Part shown: piece after piece, positions 1 to 5,747 of the stretch
Layout: each line of letters opens with the position of its first letter
Numbering within the stretch: position 1 is the stretch's first letter
From: Spirochaetales bacterium
Lineage (GTDB): Bacteria > Spirochaetota > Spirochaetia > Sphaerochaetales > Sphaerochaetaceae
Assembly: GCA_022771185.1 (NCBI GenBank)
Contig: JALFCJ010000190.1
Location: 1 to 7,749 of the forward strand
Length of the DNA stretch: 7,749 nucleotides
Reading direction: 5' to 3'
Notes under the pieces: generated by a model
What the model was told of the DNA's origin: nothing
The model's database searches: none
The model's input: the letters and a program-made list of their open reading frames with translations, nothing else
Translations under genes and position numbers: made by a program

Positions 1-1
1 G

Positions 2-229
2 AAAGAAAAAGCATACGTCAGCGACACTTATGCCTACTTTTCTCTTGTTGCTTGGAAAGGAAAGTGTGAGGGTGTGAATATCGAGAATGCGTTGTATCCG
101 CTTTCTTCTGCAGTGATAGAGCCTGAGTATCAATATGGGATAAGTAACGAGCCTCTAAAGGGTGGAAGTCGTGTATGGGTGGAGAAGGGGTCCCTTCTCC
201 TTATTAAAGATTGGCGAAGAGAAAAGTAG
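2..229 (+). CDS. C-terminal 75 residues of an unrecognised protein (5' truncated)
   Basis: An open frame enters from the left edge and runs 75 codons to a TAG at 227-229; the other frame checked here (from base 1) stops early. The visible C-terminus begins KEKAYVSDTYAYF and ends with a basic tail, LLIKDWRREK. It has the mixed polar and hydrophobic composition of a folded soluble protein, with no membrane segment and no motif I recognise. The stop lies 8 bases before the ATG of the histidine phosphatase on the same strand, and no terminator lies between them, so it is probably the upstream member of the same operon. The start and the main domain lie outside the window, so no function is assigned. 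Confidence 0.7.
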   Translation, partial: KEKAYVSDTYAYFSLVAWKGKCEGVNIENALYPLSSAVIEPEYQYGISNEPLKGGSRVWVEKGSLLLIKDWRREK

Positions 230-237
230 GGATAGAT

Positions 238-777
238 ATGGGAAAATTATACTTCGTAAGACATGGGGAAAGTGAATGGAATACCATTGGTCGTATTTGC
301 GGCGCAACTGATATTCCTTTGACTGACAGGGGAAGAGAGATGGCCAGGGAGACAGCAGCCAAAATAATCGAAGAAGGAATCAAAATCGATAGAATAATCT
401 CTTCCCCGCTCTCAAGGGCTTATGAGACAGCAACCATAATTGCTTCTGAGCTGGGTCTCACTGTCAAGAAAGACGATCGGATCAAGGAACATAACTTTGG
501 TGTTTGGGAAGGTGTATGCGGAAAAGGTAACAAGGAGTTTCAAGAGGCGAAGAGAATGTTCTGTTCCTCTTACTCGGGAGGGGAATCTATGATGAGGACT
601 GCCCAGAGAGTCTATAACCTCATAGACGAGGTAAAGAAAGATGAGGACCACACATATCTACTTGTCGCCCATAACGGAATATATAGAATAATTCAGTCTT
701 ACTTCTTCGACCTTACCAACGAAGAGTTTGCTTCACAATCTATGCCTAACTGTGCAATTAAGGTGTATGACATATGA
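238..777 (+). CDS. Histidine phosphatase superfamily protein (phosphoglycerate mutase-like)
   Basis: A 179-residue cytoplasmic enzyme of the histidine phosphatase superfamily, which forms a phospho-histidine intermediate and removes or moves phosphate groups. Visible motifs are the N-terminal catalytic FVRHGESEWN (R8, H9, G10), SSPLSRAYETA at 55-65 with R60, a probable acid/base glutamate E84 in EHNFGVWEG, and the second histidine H145 in LLVAHNGIYR. The length suits the short PhoE/CobC-type phosphatases better than true phosphoglycerate mutase (about 230-250 residues). The frame could open at a TTG at 211, but that would overlap the upstream gene. The ATG at 238 has an AGGG at 228-231 six bases upstream and puts RHG at the usual distance from the N-terminus. 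The stop overlaps the next start as ATGA. The substrate cannot be read from the sequence; sugar phosphate, nucleotide or cofactor phosphate are all possible. Confidence 0.93.
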   Translation: MGKLYFVRHGESEWNTIGRICGATDIPLTDRGREMARETAAKIIEEGIKIDRIISSPLSRAYETATIIASELGLTVKKDDRIKEHNFGVWEGVCGKGNKEFQEAKRMFCSSYSGGESMMRTAQRVYNLIDEVKKDEDHTYLLVAHNGIYRIIQSYFFDLTNEEFASQSMPNCAIKVYDI

Positions 778-2189
778 GATCCAGTTTCATTACTTCCGTC
801 CCAGATAAAAGCGGGGCTTTTCTAAAGGCCGTGAAGATATTCGCCTCCCTTGATCTCAATATAGTGCGCACCAGCTACAATAAGAGTGTGGACTCCCATA
901 TGATCTTCTTGGAAGTGGAAGGAAAAGAGGAAAAGATTACAGAAGCCAGGGAGAAGTTAAAGATTCTAGGATATCTGAATATTCCTCAGGAGAACGTAGT
1001 ATTGCTGGAGTTTCTTCTTCCAGACCAGCCAGGAACTCTGGAGAAGGTCCTCACTCTTATTGAAGAAAGGAATATTAACATCTCATATATCTCTTCAGTT
1101 TCAAACGGCACAGGCTGGCAGAACTATAGAATGGGGCTTCTTTTGAAAGATAAGAGAGAACAAGATGAGTTTCTTGAAAGTGCAGAGAGACTCTATCAGA
1201 TTAGGCCCATCGATTATACCAGGCTTGAAAACAGTTATGATAACTCTATCTTCTATTCTGGCTTTGTCTCAGAGCTGTCAAAGCTGACAGATGTAAAAAA
1301 AGAAGAGAGAAACGCTTTGATGCTCTCTGCAAACATGGCTATGGAAGTATTGAACTCCCAAGGCCTTAGGCCTGATACTACATTTTCATCCATTGCTCAC
1401 TTTACGAGACTGCTCGGTAAAGCAAGGGGAGAAGGATTCAAACCCAGAGTATCGAGAGGCGAGATAAAAAAGGGGTATGACTACATTCTTATTGAGCCGC
1501 CATGTGGAAGCAATACTCTCCTCATACTTCACAACAATTCTCTTCTCTCCATCGACAGCGGTTACGCCCTATATAAAGATGAGATGGAGGCTCTCTTCGA
1601 TTCTCTTCTTCCAAAGTGGAGAGAAATGAATAAGACTCTTTTTCTCACACATGCAGATGTAGACCATGGCGGACTCTTCTACCTCTTTGATAGTATAGTG
1701 TGCTCCAAGCGTAGTAGAGCATGCCTCGATAGAGAGAAAAGAGGCTTGGATGGACTGAGGGAAGAAAATAGGCTTCACCGCCCATATATCAGAATGTGCA
1801 AGATTCTCACTCATTACACTCTTCCAGATATGGAAAGAGTAAAGGAAGTGGGAGGAGAACCTGAGTTTAAATCCTCTCCAATTGAAAAAAGCGGTACTTG
1901 GGATTGGGAAGGCTTGCATTTCACCCTCTATGAAGGAGAAGGTGGACACTTAAAGGGGGAGTCTCTATTGCTGCTCGAGGAAGAGAAAGTAGCTTTTACT
2001 GGAGACATTTGGGTGAATATCAAAGATATGACACAAGAGCAGAGAGAGTATAACACTCTTGCTCCTGTATTGATGACAAGTGTAGATACCGACCCCGTTC
2101 TTTCAAAAAGAGAGAGGGAGTATATGAAATACATACTCCCTCCAAAGTGCAGAGTATTTCCAGGTCATGGAAATATGAAAGAACTTTGA
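774..2189 (+). CDS. ACT-ACT-metallo-beta-lactamase-fold hydrolase fusion
   Basis: A 471-residue soluble protein of three parts. Residues 1-70 look like an ACT domain: DKSGAFLKAVKIFASLDLNI resembles the ligand-binding ACT domain of prephenate dehydratase. Residues 75-150 look like a second ACT domain (LLPDQPGTLEKVLTLIEERNI). Residues 235-471 are a metallo-beta-lactamase fold with H293-x-D295-x-D297-H298 (THADVDHGG), H392 (EGGHLKG), D411 (FTGDIW) and H465 (VFPGHG), so the metal-binding set appears complete. The first motif is HxDxDH rather than the usual HxHxDH, a variant seen in ComEC-type MBL domains. The linker at about 150-235 is probably helical. ACT domains usually bind amino acids and regulate attached enzymes, so allosteric control is inferred. 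The start overlaps the phosphatase stop by four bases, with TAAGGTG at 759-765 as ribosome binding site, so the two are probably translationally coupled. The substrate is unknown. Confidence 0.88.
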   Translation: MRSSFITSVPDKSGAFLKAVKIFASLDLNIVRTSYNKSVDSHMIFLEVEGKEEKITEAREKLKILGYLNIPQENVVLLEFLLPDQPGTLEKVLTLIEERNINISYISSVSNGTGWQNYRMGLLLKDKREQDEFLESAERLYQIRPIDYTRLENSYDNSIFYSGFVSELSKLTDVKKEERNALMLSANMAMEVLNSQGLRPDTTFSSIAHFTRLLGKARGEGFKPRVSRGEIKKGYDYILIEPPCGSNTLLILHNNSLLSIDSGYALYKDEMEALFDSLLPKWREMNKTLFLTHADVDHGGLFYLFDSIVCSKRSRACLDREKRGLDGLREENRLHRPYIRMCKILTHYTLPDMERVKEVGGEPEFKSSPIEKSGTWDWEGLHFTLYEGEGGHLKGESLLLLEEEKVAFTGDIWVNIKDMTQEQREYNTLAPVLMTSVDTDPVLSKREREYMKYILPPKCRVFPGHGNMKEL

Positions 2190-2990
2190 TTAGATTCCGA
2201 ATAAGTGTTTGATACTGCCCAGAGTCCATTTTAAGTAGAAAGGAATGTTTTCCTTTAAAACGTTAAATAGATATTCTCCTTCTCCCTTTTTGAGGGGAAG
2301 AAATGCTGTATACTCTCCCGTTACCTTGCTTTTTCCTATGGCAACAAGAGCTTTGGCATTGTCTCCATAAGAGAACCATCTGCCTCGTGAGTATGCTCCC
2401 ACAGAGACTTCTCCAATAGAGAGGGCTCCTAGAGTCAGGGGTGCTATAGATATTGCGCCTAGGGATGCTATAAGCCCCACGGATATTGCACCCAGTGAAA
2501 ACAGGCCCAATGAAAAGGATCCAAGAGAGAGTAGGCCTAGGGACGCCATACCGACAGAGACACCACCGAGGGAGAAGCAACCCAGAGAAAAGGCGCCTTT
2601 GGAAAAAAAGCCAAGAGAGAATACACCTTCAGATTTGAAGCCAAGAGAAAAGAAGCCTTTTGATTTTACACCAATGGACCATAAAGGAAGGCCCATAAGT
2701 GTCTTCTCGCTATGCTTCTCTTTGATTCTTGGGCGGAAAGAAAATGGTTGTTTTCTATCGTTCTCAGCTACATTTTCTCTTTCTTCCTCTTTTACTGTTC
2801 CATTCAGTATATAATCAATAGAGCAAGAGAAAAGAGAAGAGAGCTTAATTAGATTAGCTGTATCAGGAAGAGAAATGTCACTCTCCCATTTCGATATAGC
2901 CTGTCTACTTATGTTTAGCTTGGCTCCTAAATCTTCTTGCGTTAATCCCAGTTTTTTTCTTTCATTTGCCAATCTTTCGCCAATAGTCAT
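2190..2990 (-). CDS. XRE-family HTH regulator with C-terminal five-residue repeat solenoid
   Basis: A 266-residue protein. Residues 1-62 are a clear Cro/CI-type helix-turn-helix (IGERLANERKKLGLTQEDLG, then NISRQAISKWESDISLP), the DNA-binding domain of XRE regulators. Residues 66-100 are a charged linker. Residues 104-204 are about 20 tandem five-residue units such as FSLGF, VSVGM and LSIGE. Residues 205-266 are a non-repetitive tail. An ATG 16 codons upstream (3038) is in frame, but the chosen ATG has a strong GGAGG four bases ahead and begins where XRE proteins normally begin. Firmicutes have XRE proteins with comparable IAIG/SIG repeats, so the architecture itself is known, with no function I can name. 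The repeats could be a beta-solenoid ligand or protein interface, or could associate with membrane because they are hydrophobic. The gene ends against the ACT-MBL stop with no spacer and is divergent from the TetR operon. Confidence 0.9.
   Translation of the reverse strand: MTIGERLANERKKLGLTQEDLGAKLNISRQAISKWESDISLPDTANLIKLSSLFSCSIDYILNGTVKEEERENVAENDRKQPFSFRPRIKEKHSEKTLMGLPLWSIGVKSKGFFSLGFKSEGVFSLGFFSKGAFSLGCFSLGGVSVGMASLGLLSLGSFSLGLFSLGAISVGLIASLGAISIAPLTLGALSIGEVSVGAYSRGRWFSYGDNAKALVAIGKSKVTGEYTAFLPLKKGEGEYLFNVLKENIPFYLKWTLGSIKHLFGI
2379..2681 (-). repeat. Coding repeat tract: about 20 five-residue units in the XRE protein
   Basis: Residues 104-204 fit the pattern [F/L/I/V/A/K]-S-[L/V/I/K/E]-G-x. 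The register is unbroken from 104 to 173, with one six-residue unit (IASLGA, 174-179), then regular again with ISIAP, LTLGA, LSIGE, VSVGA and YSRGR. The first six units alternate in a ten-residue pattern: KSKGF/FSLGF, KSEGV/FSLGF, FSKGA/FSLGC. At DNA level the copies are diverged, so this is an old protein repeat held by selection, not a recent tandem expansion. The layout (small polar, large aliphatic, small, variable) resembles the pentapeptide-repeat beta-helix, with Ser where that family usually has Asp or Asn and Gly at the next variable site. Confidence 0.85.
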
Positions 2991-2994
2991 AAGA

Positions 2995-2999
2995 CCTCC
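2995..2999 (-). promoter_or_regulatory. Ribosome binding site that decides the XRE start
   Basis: On the minus strand GGAGG is followed by TCTT and then ATG at 2990. This strong site favours the 266-residue start over the in-frame ATG at 3038. Confidence 0.8.
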
Positions 3000-3059
3000 G
3001 TTCTGTATATCTTTTACCTTTTCAGGTGTATTTCTCAACCAATTTCAGCTTGAAAATGC

Positions 3060-3074
3060 GCAACTATAGGTTGC
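3060..3074. promoter_or_regulatory. Short dyad, possible XRE autoregulatory operator
   Basis: GCAAC-TATAG-GTTGC is a perfect inverted repeat with five-base arms and a five-base centre. It sits just downstream of the TATAAT of the leftward promoter, around its predicted transcription start, where a bound XRE dimer could block transcription of its own gene. A short AT-rich region can yield such a dyad by chance, and there is only one copy. Confidence 0.3.
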
Positions 3075-3075
3075 A

Positions 3076-3081
3076 ATTATA
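3076..3081 (-). promoter_or_regulatory. Probable -10 box of the leftward XRE promoter
   Basis: The minus strand reads a perfect TATAAT here. No good -35 box lies 16-18 bases upstream; that position falls inside the TetR palindrome (3095-3112). The predicted start is near 3069, giving a leader of roughly 78 bases to the ATG at 2990. If this promoter is real, TetR bound to the palindrome could affect both divergent units. Confidence 0.45.
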
Positions 3082-3087
3082 TATTTG

Positions 3088-3117
3088 TTGACAAAGTTAC
3101 CGAACGGTAACTAAAAT
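3088..3117 (+). promoter_or_regulatory. Sigma-70-type promoter of the TetR operon
   Basis: A perfect TTGACA at 3088-3093, an 18-base spacer and TAAAAT at 3112-3117 make this one of the two clearest promoters in the window. The expected transcription start is about 6-8 bases after the -10 box, at 3123-3125, which coincides with the GTG start codon at 3124. The transcript therefore appears leaderless or nearly so. Confidence 0.8.
3095..3112. promoter_or_regulatory. TetR-type operator palindrome inside the promoter spacer
   Basis: AGTTACCGAACGGTAACT is a perfect inverted repeat with eight-base arms and an AA centre. It fills the spacer and touches the first base of the -10 box. Palindromes with an ACCG-NN-CGGT core are common operators of TetR-family repressors, and this one lies directly before a TetR gene. 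Binding would exclude RNA polymerase, so autorepression of the operon is the likely role. Confidence 0.85.
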
Positions 3118-3123
3118 ATAGGG

Positions 3124-3717
3124 GTGAAACAAAAAAGAAATACAAGAGAAGAAATATTAGATGTGGCATTGAGTTTATTCAGCACCAAAGGCTACGACGC
3201 AACAAGCCTCAGTGACATATCTGCCATGCTGGGAGTATCGAAAGCAGCCCTATTCAAGCATTTCGATTCAAAAGAAGAGATTCTATTTTCTGTCATGAAG
3301 ATGATGGATGAAGAAGATAGGAACAGGGCTAGAGATATGAACGTTCCAGAGGATAAGAAAAGTGAGAGTGAAGAAGACTATCGTGATATTAATAAGAACG
3401 ATTTTATATCTTACGCTCTATCGCAATTCGAATACTGGACGGAAAACAAAAGAGCCTCGGAATACAGAAAGTTTCTCTCCCTTGAAAGACTGAGGAGAGA
3501 GGAACTAAGAGTAAAGTGGGAAGAGAACTTTGTCTCAGGACCTCTTTCTTACACAAAAGATGTAATGGAAGCGTTGGGTATCGACGGATATGAGAAAAAG
3601 GCTATGAGGCTATGGAGCCTTATGTTCCTCTCTTACTTTCTCTTTGATAGTGGAGAGGATAAAGAGAAATTGAAGACGAATCTAAAAGAAGAGTTTGAAA
3701 CACTATTGGAGAAATAA
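3124..3717 (+). CDS. TetR/AcrR-family transcriptional repressor
   Basis: A 197-residue regulator. Residues 6-60 form the TetR DNA-binding domain: REEILDVALSLFSTKGYDAT is followed by the HTH SLSDISAMLGVSKAALFKHF at about 27-46. The rest is a helical ligand-binding and dimerisation domain; its FxYWTENKRASEYRKFLSLE and SGPLSYTKDV segments resemble Firmicutes TetR proteins I recall, though the ligand is not known. The GTG start is forced: an in-frame TAA lies at 3112-3114, no ATG, GTG or TTG lies between, and the next candidates would cut into the first helix. There is no separate Shine-Dalgarno upstream, only the purine-rich AGGGGTG at the start codon. It is first in a three-gene operon, one base ahead of the methyltransferase, and preceded by a palindromic operator. 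Confidence 0.93.
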   Translation: MKQKRNTREEILDVALSLFSTKGYDATSLSDISAMLGVSKAALFKHFDSKEEILFSVMKMMDEEDRNRARDMNVPEDKKSESEEDYRDINKNDFISYALSQFEYWTENKRASEYRKFLSLERLRREELRVKWEENFVSGPLSYTKDVMEALGIDGYEKKAMRLWSLMFLSYFLFDSGEDKEKLKTNLKEEFETLLEK

Positions 3718-3718
3718 A

Positions 3719-4429
3719 ATGGAATACAAAAGAAGCGCTAAGTACGAGCGACTACACAACATGATCATGGGGCCTAATCCCTTGAAGCTGGCTGAAGAGC
3801 TATTGGAGGGAAGAGAGCTCAAAAAAGATGATATTGTATGCGACCTGGGTTCTGGAACAGGACTCACTAGTCTCTTTATACACAAGGAGTATGGACCGAA
3901 AGTATATGCGTCTGATCTTTGGAGCGACCCGAAGGAGAACAATGAATTCTTCGAGCGAGAAGGAGTAGAGAATAATGGCGTCGAGGCAGTGAAGGCTGAT
4001 GCTGAATCTTTACCTTTTGATAAAGATTTCTTTGATGCCATAACATGTATAGACAGCTGGAACTACTTTGGACGTGACAAGACCTTTCTTGATAATAAAA
4101 TCAGTCCATTTATAAAGAAAGGCGGGAAGATATATCTGGCAATCACTGGGATGGAGAAAGAGTTTAATGGAGATTATCCTGAGTGTCTCTTACTTTCTTG
4201 GAATAAAGAACAGTTGGAGTATATCAAGGACATAGAATATTGGAGAGATACGCTATCTTCGTCAAAGGACTTTGATCTTTTGGAATGTAAAAAGATGGAG
4301 ACTGACGACGAAGCATGGGATGATTGGCTAAAAGAAGAAAATGAGTATGCAATAGGAGACAGAAAAAGCATGGAGAGTGGTGCAGGTGATTATCTATGCT
4401 TTATAATGGCCGTATTGGAGAAGAAATAA
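3719..4429 (+). CDS. Class I SAM-dependent methyltransferase
   Basis: A 236-residue soluble enzyme with the Rossmann-type SAM-binding fold. Motif I is VCDLGSGTG at 40-48, the acidic residue that binds the SAM ribose is D66 in YASDLW, DAESLPF at 94-100 is the adenine-contacting segment, FDAITCIDSWNYFG at 105-118 is motif IV-like, and KKGGKIYLAITG at 133-144 follows. The N-terminal NMIMGPNPLKLAEELL resembles Firmicutes methyltransferases usually annotated only as methyltransferase domain proteins, so the acceptor is unknown. The ATG at 3719 is chosen over an in-frame TTG at 3695 inside the TetR gene because GGAG lies at 3708-3711, seven bases upstream. One base separates it from the TetR stop, and its own TAA touches the next ATG. 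The tight packing suggests a shared inducer and probably a modification or resistance role, which is inference. Confidence 0.9.
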   Translation: MEYKRSAKYERLHNMIMGPNPLKLAEELLEGRELKKDDIVCDLGSGTGLTSLFIHKEYGPKVYASDLWSDPKENNEFFEREGVENNGVEAVKADAESLPFDKDFFDAITCIDSWNYFGRDKTFLDNKISPFIKKGGKIYLAITGMEKEFNGDYPECLLLSWNKEQLEYIKDIEYWRDTLSSSKDFDLLECKKMETDDEAWDDWLKEENEYAIGDRKSMESGAGDYLCFIMAVLEKK

Positions 4430-5395
4430 ATGACAGCTGGAGATCTATGGAAAGCATATGTAGATAATGGAAACAAAGATGAAAAGCATGAATCATGGGC
4501 TTTCTGTGGAGGAGGAAAGGAAGCTGATGAACTACTCTCTCTAGTCAAGGAAGGGAAAAAGCGGGGCACAGCTTCTTCCCTTATTGCTTATAGCGTGGAG
4601 AATGAACCGGTTCCAAAAGTCGGAGACAAATCGATAATCCTGGACAGCAAAAATCGAGCTCACTTGATTATTGTTACACGTAAAGTAACTGTAACACCGT
4701 TTCTACAAGTACATCCGTACCATGGATATCTGGAAGGTGAGGGCGATAGGACCCTGAAATTCTGGAGAGAAGTTCATGAAATATTCTTTAAGCCGGATTA
4801 TGAGGCGGCAGGTAAAGACTTCGATCCAATGGGAGAAGCGGTATTGGAGGAGTTTGATGTTATTTATCCTCCTGAGTATAGTGACAAAGACGAAATATAT
4901 CTGACTCTTCCTGTAGGGGACGAAAGTGAAGCCTATAGAGAGTACAGAGAAGAGTTCAAAGCATTCTCTTCTCCTATGGATGGTACTGATCTATTGAGTG
5001 TAACAGAAGATACAAAGGAGTGGGTGGAAAAAGAAAACGGAATGTGGAGGAAAGAAAACCTAAGAGAGGGATATGTTCCTTCAACACTGCTGGTAGCTAA
5101 AAGGAGAAAAGACGAAAGAATGGTGGGAATGATCAATATCCGTCATACACTAAATGATTATCTATTAAAGTGTGGAGGAAACATTGGATACAGCGTTAGG
5201 CCTACGGAGAGAGGCAAAGGGTATGGAAAGAAGATGCTCTCTCTATCGCTTCCATATTTAAAGGCACTGGGAAATAACAGAGCCCTTGTTACTTGTAATG
5301 TGACAAACGAAGCGTCGAGGAGGATAATAACCAGTAACAATGGAGTATATGAAAACACGATAGATGGAATAGAGAGATACTGGATAGAGCTTTAA
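4430..5395 (+). CDS. ASCH-domain and GNAT N-acetyltransferase fusion
   Basis: A 321-residue soluble protein with two parts. Residues about 22-150 look like an ASCH domain of the YhfF type: KEGKKRGTASSLIAYSVENE, a beta-rich middle, EGEGDRTLKFWREVHEIFF at 102-120, and EEFDVIYP near the end. ASCH domains are RNA- or nucleoside-related, and the E. coli ASCH protein YqfB is described as an N4-acetylcytidine amidohydrolase using a Lys-x-x-Thr pair and a Glu; K44-x-x-T47 and E102 or E104 are possible equivalents. Residues about 165-321 look like a GNAT acetyltransferase, with the acetyl-CoA loop R261-x-x-G264-x-G266 in GYSVRPTERGKGYGKKML and CNVTNEASRRI as the usual C-terminal strand-helix. The ATG follows the methyltransferase TAA with no gap; GGAG at 4417-4420 is nine bases upstream. 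It is last in the operon, before a terminator. The acetyl acceptor is unknown. Confidence 0.87.
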   Translation: MTAGDLWKAYVDNGNKDEKHESWAFCGGGKEADELLSLVKEGKKRGTASSLIAYSVENEPVPKVGDKSIILDSKNRAHLIIVTRKVTVTPFLQVHPYHGYLEGEGDRTLKFWREVHEIFFKPDYEAAGKDFDPMGEAVLEEFDVIYPPEYSDKDEIYLTLPVGDESEAYREYREEFKAFSSPMDGTDLLSVTEDTKEWVEKENGMWRKENLREGYVPSTLLVAKRRKDERMVGMINIRHTLNDYLLKCGGNIGYSVRPTERGKGYGKKMLSLSLPYLKALGNNRALVTCNVTNEASRRIITSNNGVYENTIDGIERYWIEL

Positions 5396-5415
5396 TAATT
5401 ATAAGTAGATTTTTT

Positions 5416-5443
5416 TGACTCTCTTTCGGGGAGTCATTTTTCT
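5416..5443 (+). terminator. Rho-independent terminator of the TetR operon
   Basis: GACTCTC-TTTCG-GGGAGTC forms a seven-pair stem with one T.G wobble, extended by a T-A pair, and is followed by ATTTTTCTT. It starts 20 bases after the ASCH-GNAT stop. The other strand has an A tract after the stem, so it acts rightward only. Confidence 0.85.
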
Positions 5444-5687
5444 TGTGAAAGAGGATGAAATCTGAGTTAATGGAATAGAATAATAGTTCAAGATAAATGA
5501 GTAATGTTAATATGATAACAAAATGTGATTTTAAATAATAACTATTTTTTAGAGTAATACATTGAAATTAACCATAAAATTAAGTCTAAATCAAAGTTTT
5601 AATTATATATTATATAAAGAGTTATATATCACTACATTAAATGTGCATAAATAATCTATAAAAATTCAAAAAACTGAATCAAAAGCC
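5444..5687. other. AT-rich intergenic region with no gene seen
   Basis: Part of the 352-base gap between the ASCH-GNAT gene and the binding-protein gene. It is much richer in A and T than the surrounding genes, with runs such as TTATATATTATATAAAG. I see no open frame with a ribosome binding site and no convincing RNA fold. One small dyad, ATTCA-AAAAAC-TGAAT at 5664-5679, ends eight bases before the -35 box and could be an operator, though that is weak. A single TGTGA half-site at 5523-5527 has no matching half. The AT richness could serve as an UP element or a curved promoter upstream region. Confidence 0.5.
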
Positions 5688-5717
5688 TTGAAAAAAAGAA
5701 AGTAATTATTTTATTAT
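5688..5717 (+). promoter_or_regulatory. Probable promoter of the DUF3798 ABC transporter operon
   Basis: TTGAAA at 5688-5693, an 18-base spacer and TATTAT at 5712-5717 match both sigma-70 boxes at five of six positions. The predicted start near 5724 leaves a leader of about 24 bases containing AGGAG at 5734-5738. The position directly before a biased-codon gene, together with an A/T-rich upstream stretch, fits a strong promoter. Confidence 0.65.
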
Positions 5718-5747
5718 CCTCCCATATTAAAATAGGAGTAGCATAAT

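Noticed and set aside
1275..1290. CTGTCA-AAGC-TGACAG inverted repeat
   Set aside because: It lies inside the ACT-MBL coding sequence, has no T tract after it and is explained by the codons for a Leu-Ser-Lys-Leu-Thr stretch.
2599..2814. A 71-codon + strand frame opposite the XRE gene
   Set aside because: It is the antisense shadow of the repeat tract and linker, without a ribosome site or recognisable protein features.
3695..3718. Upstream TTG start for the methyltransferase, eight residues longer
   Set aside because: It would overlap the TetR gene and lacks a ribosome site, whereas the ATG at 3719 has a well-placed GGAG.
5518..5539. TGTGA half-site in the AT-rich gap, possible CRP site
   Set aside because: Only one half matches; the other half shows no TCACA at the required distance.
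5718..5738. CTCC and GGAG pairing that might hide the binding-protein ribosome site
   Set aside because: The CTCC part lies before the predicted transcription start near 5724, so it would not be in the mRNA, and the stem would be only four or five pairs.
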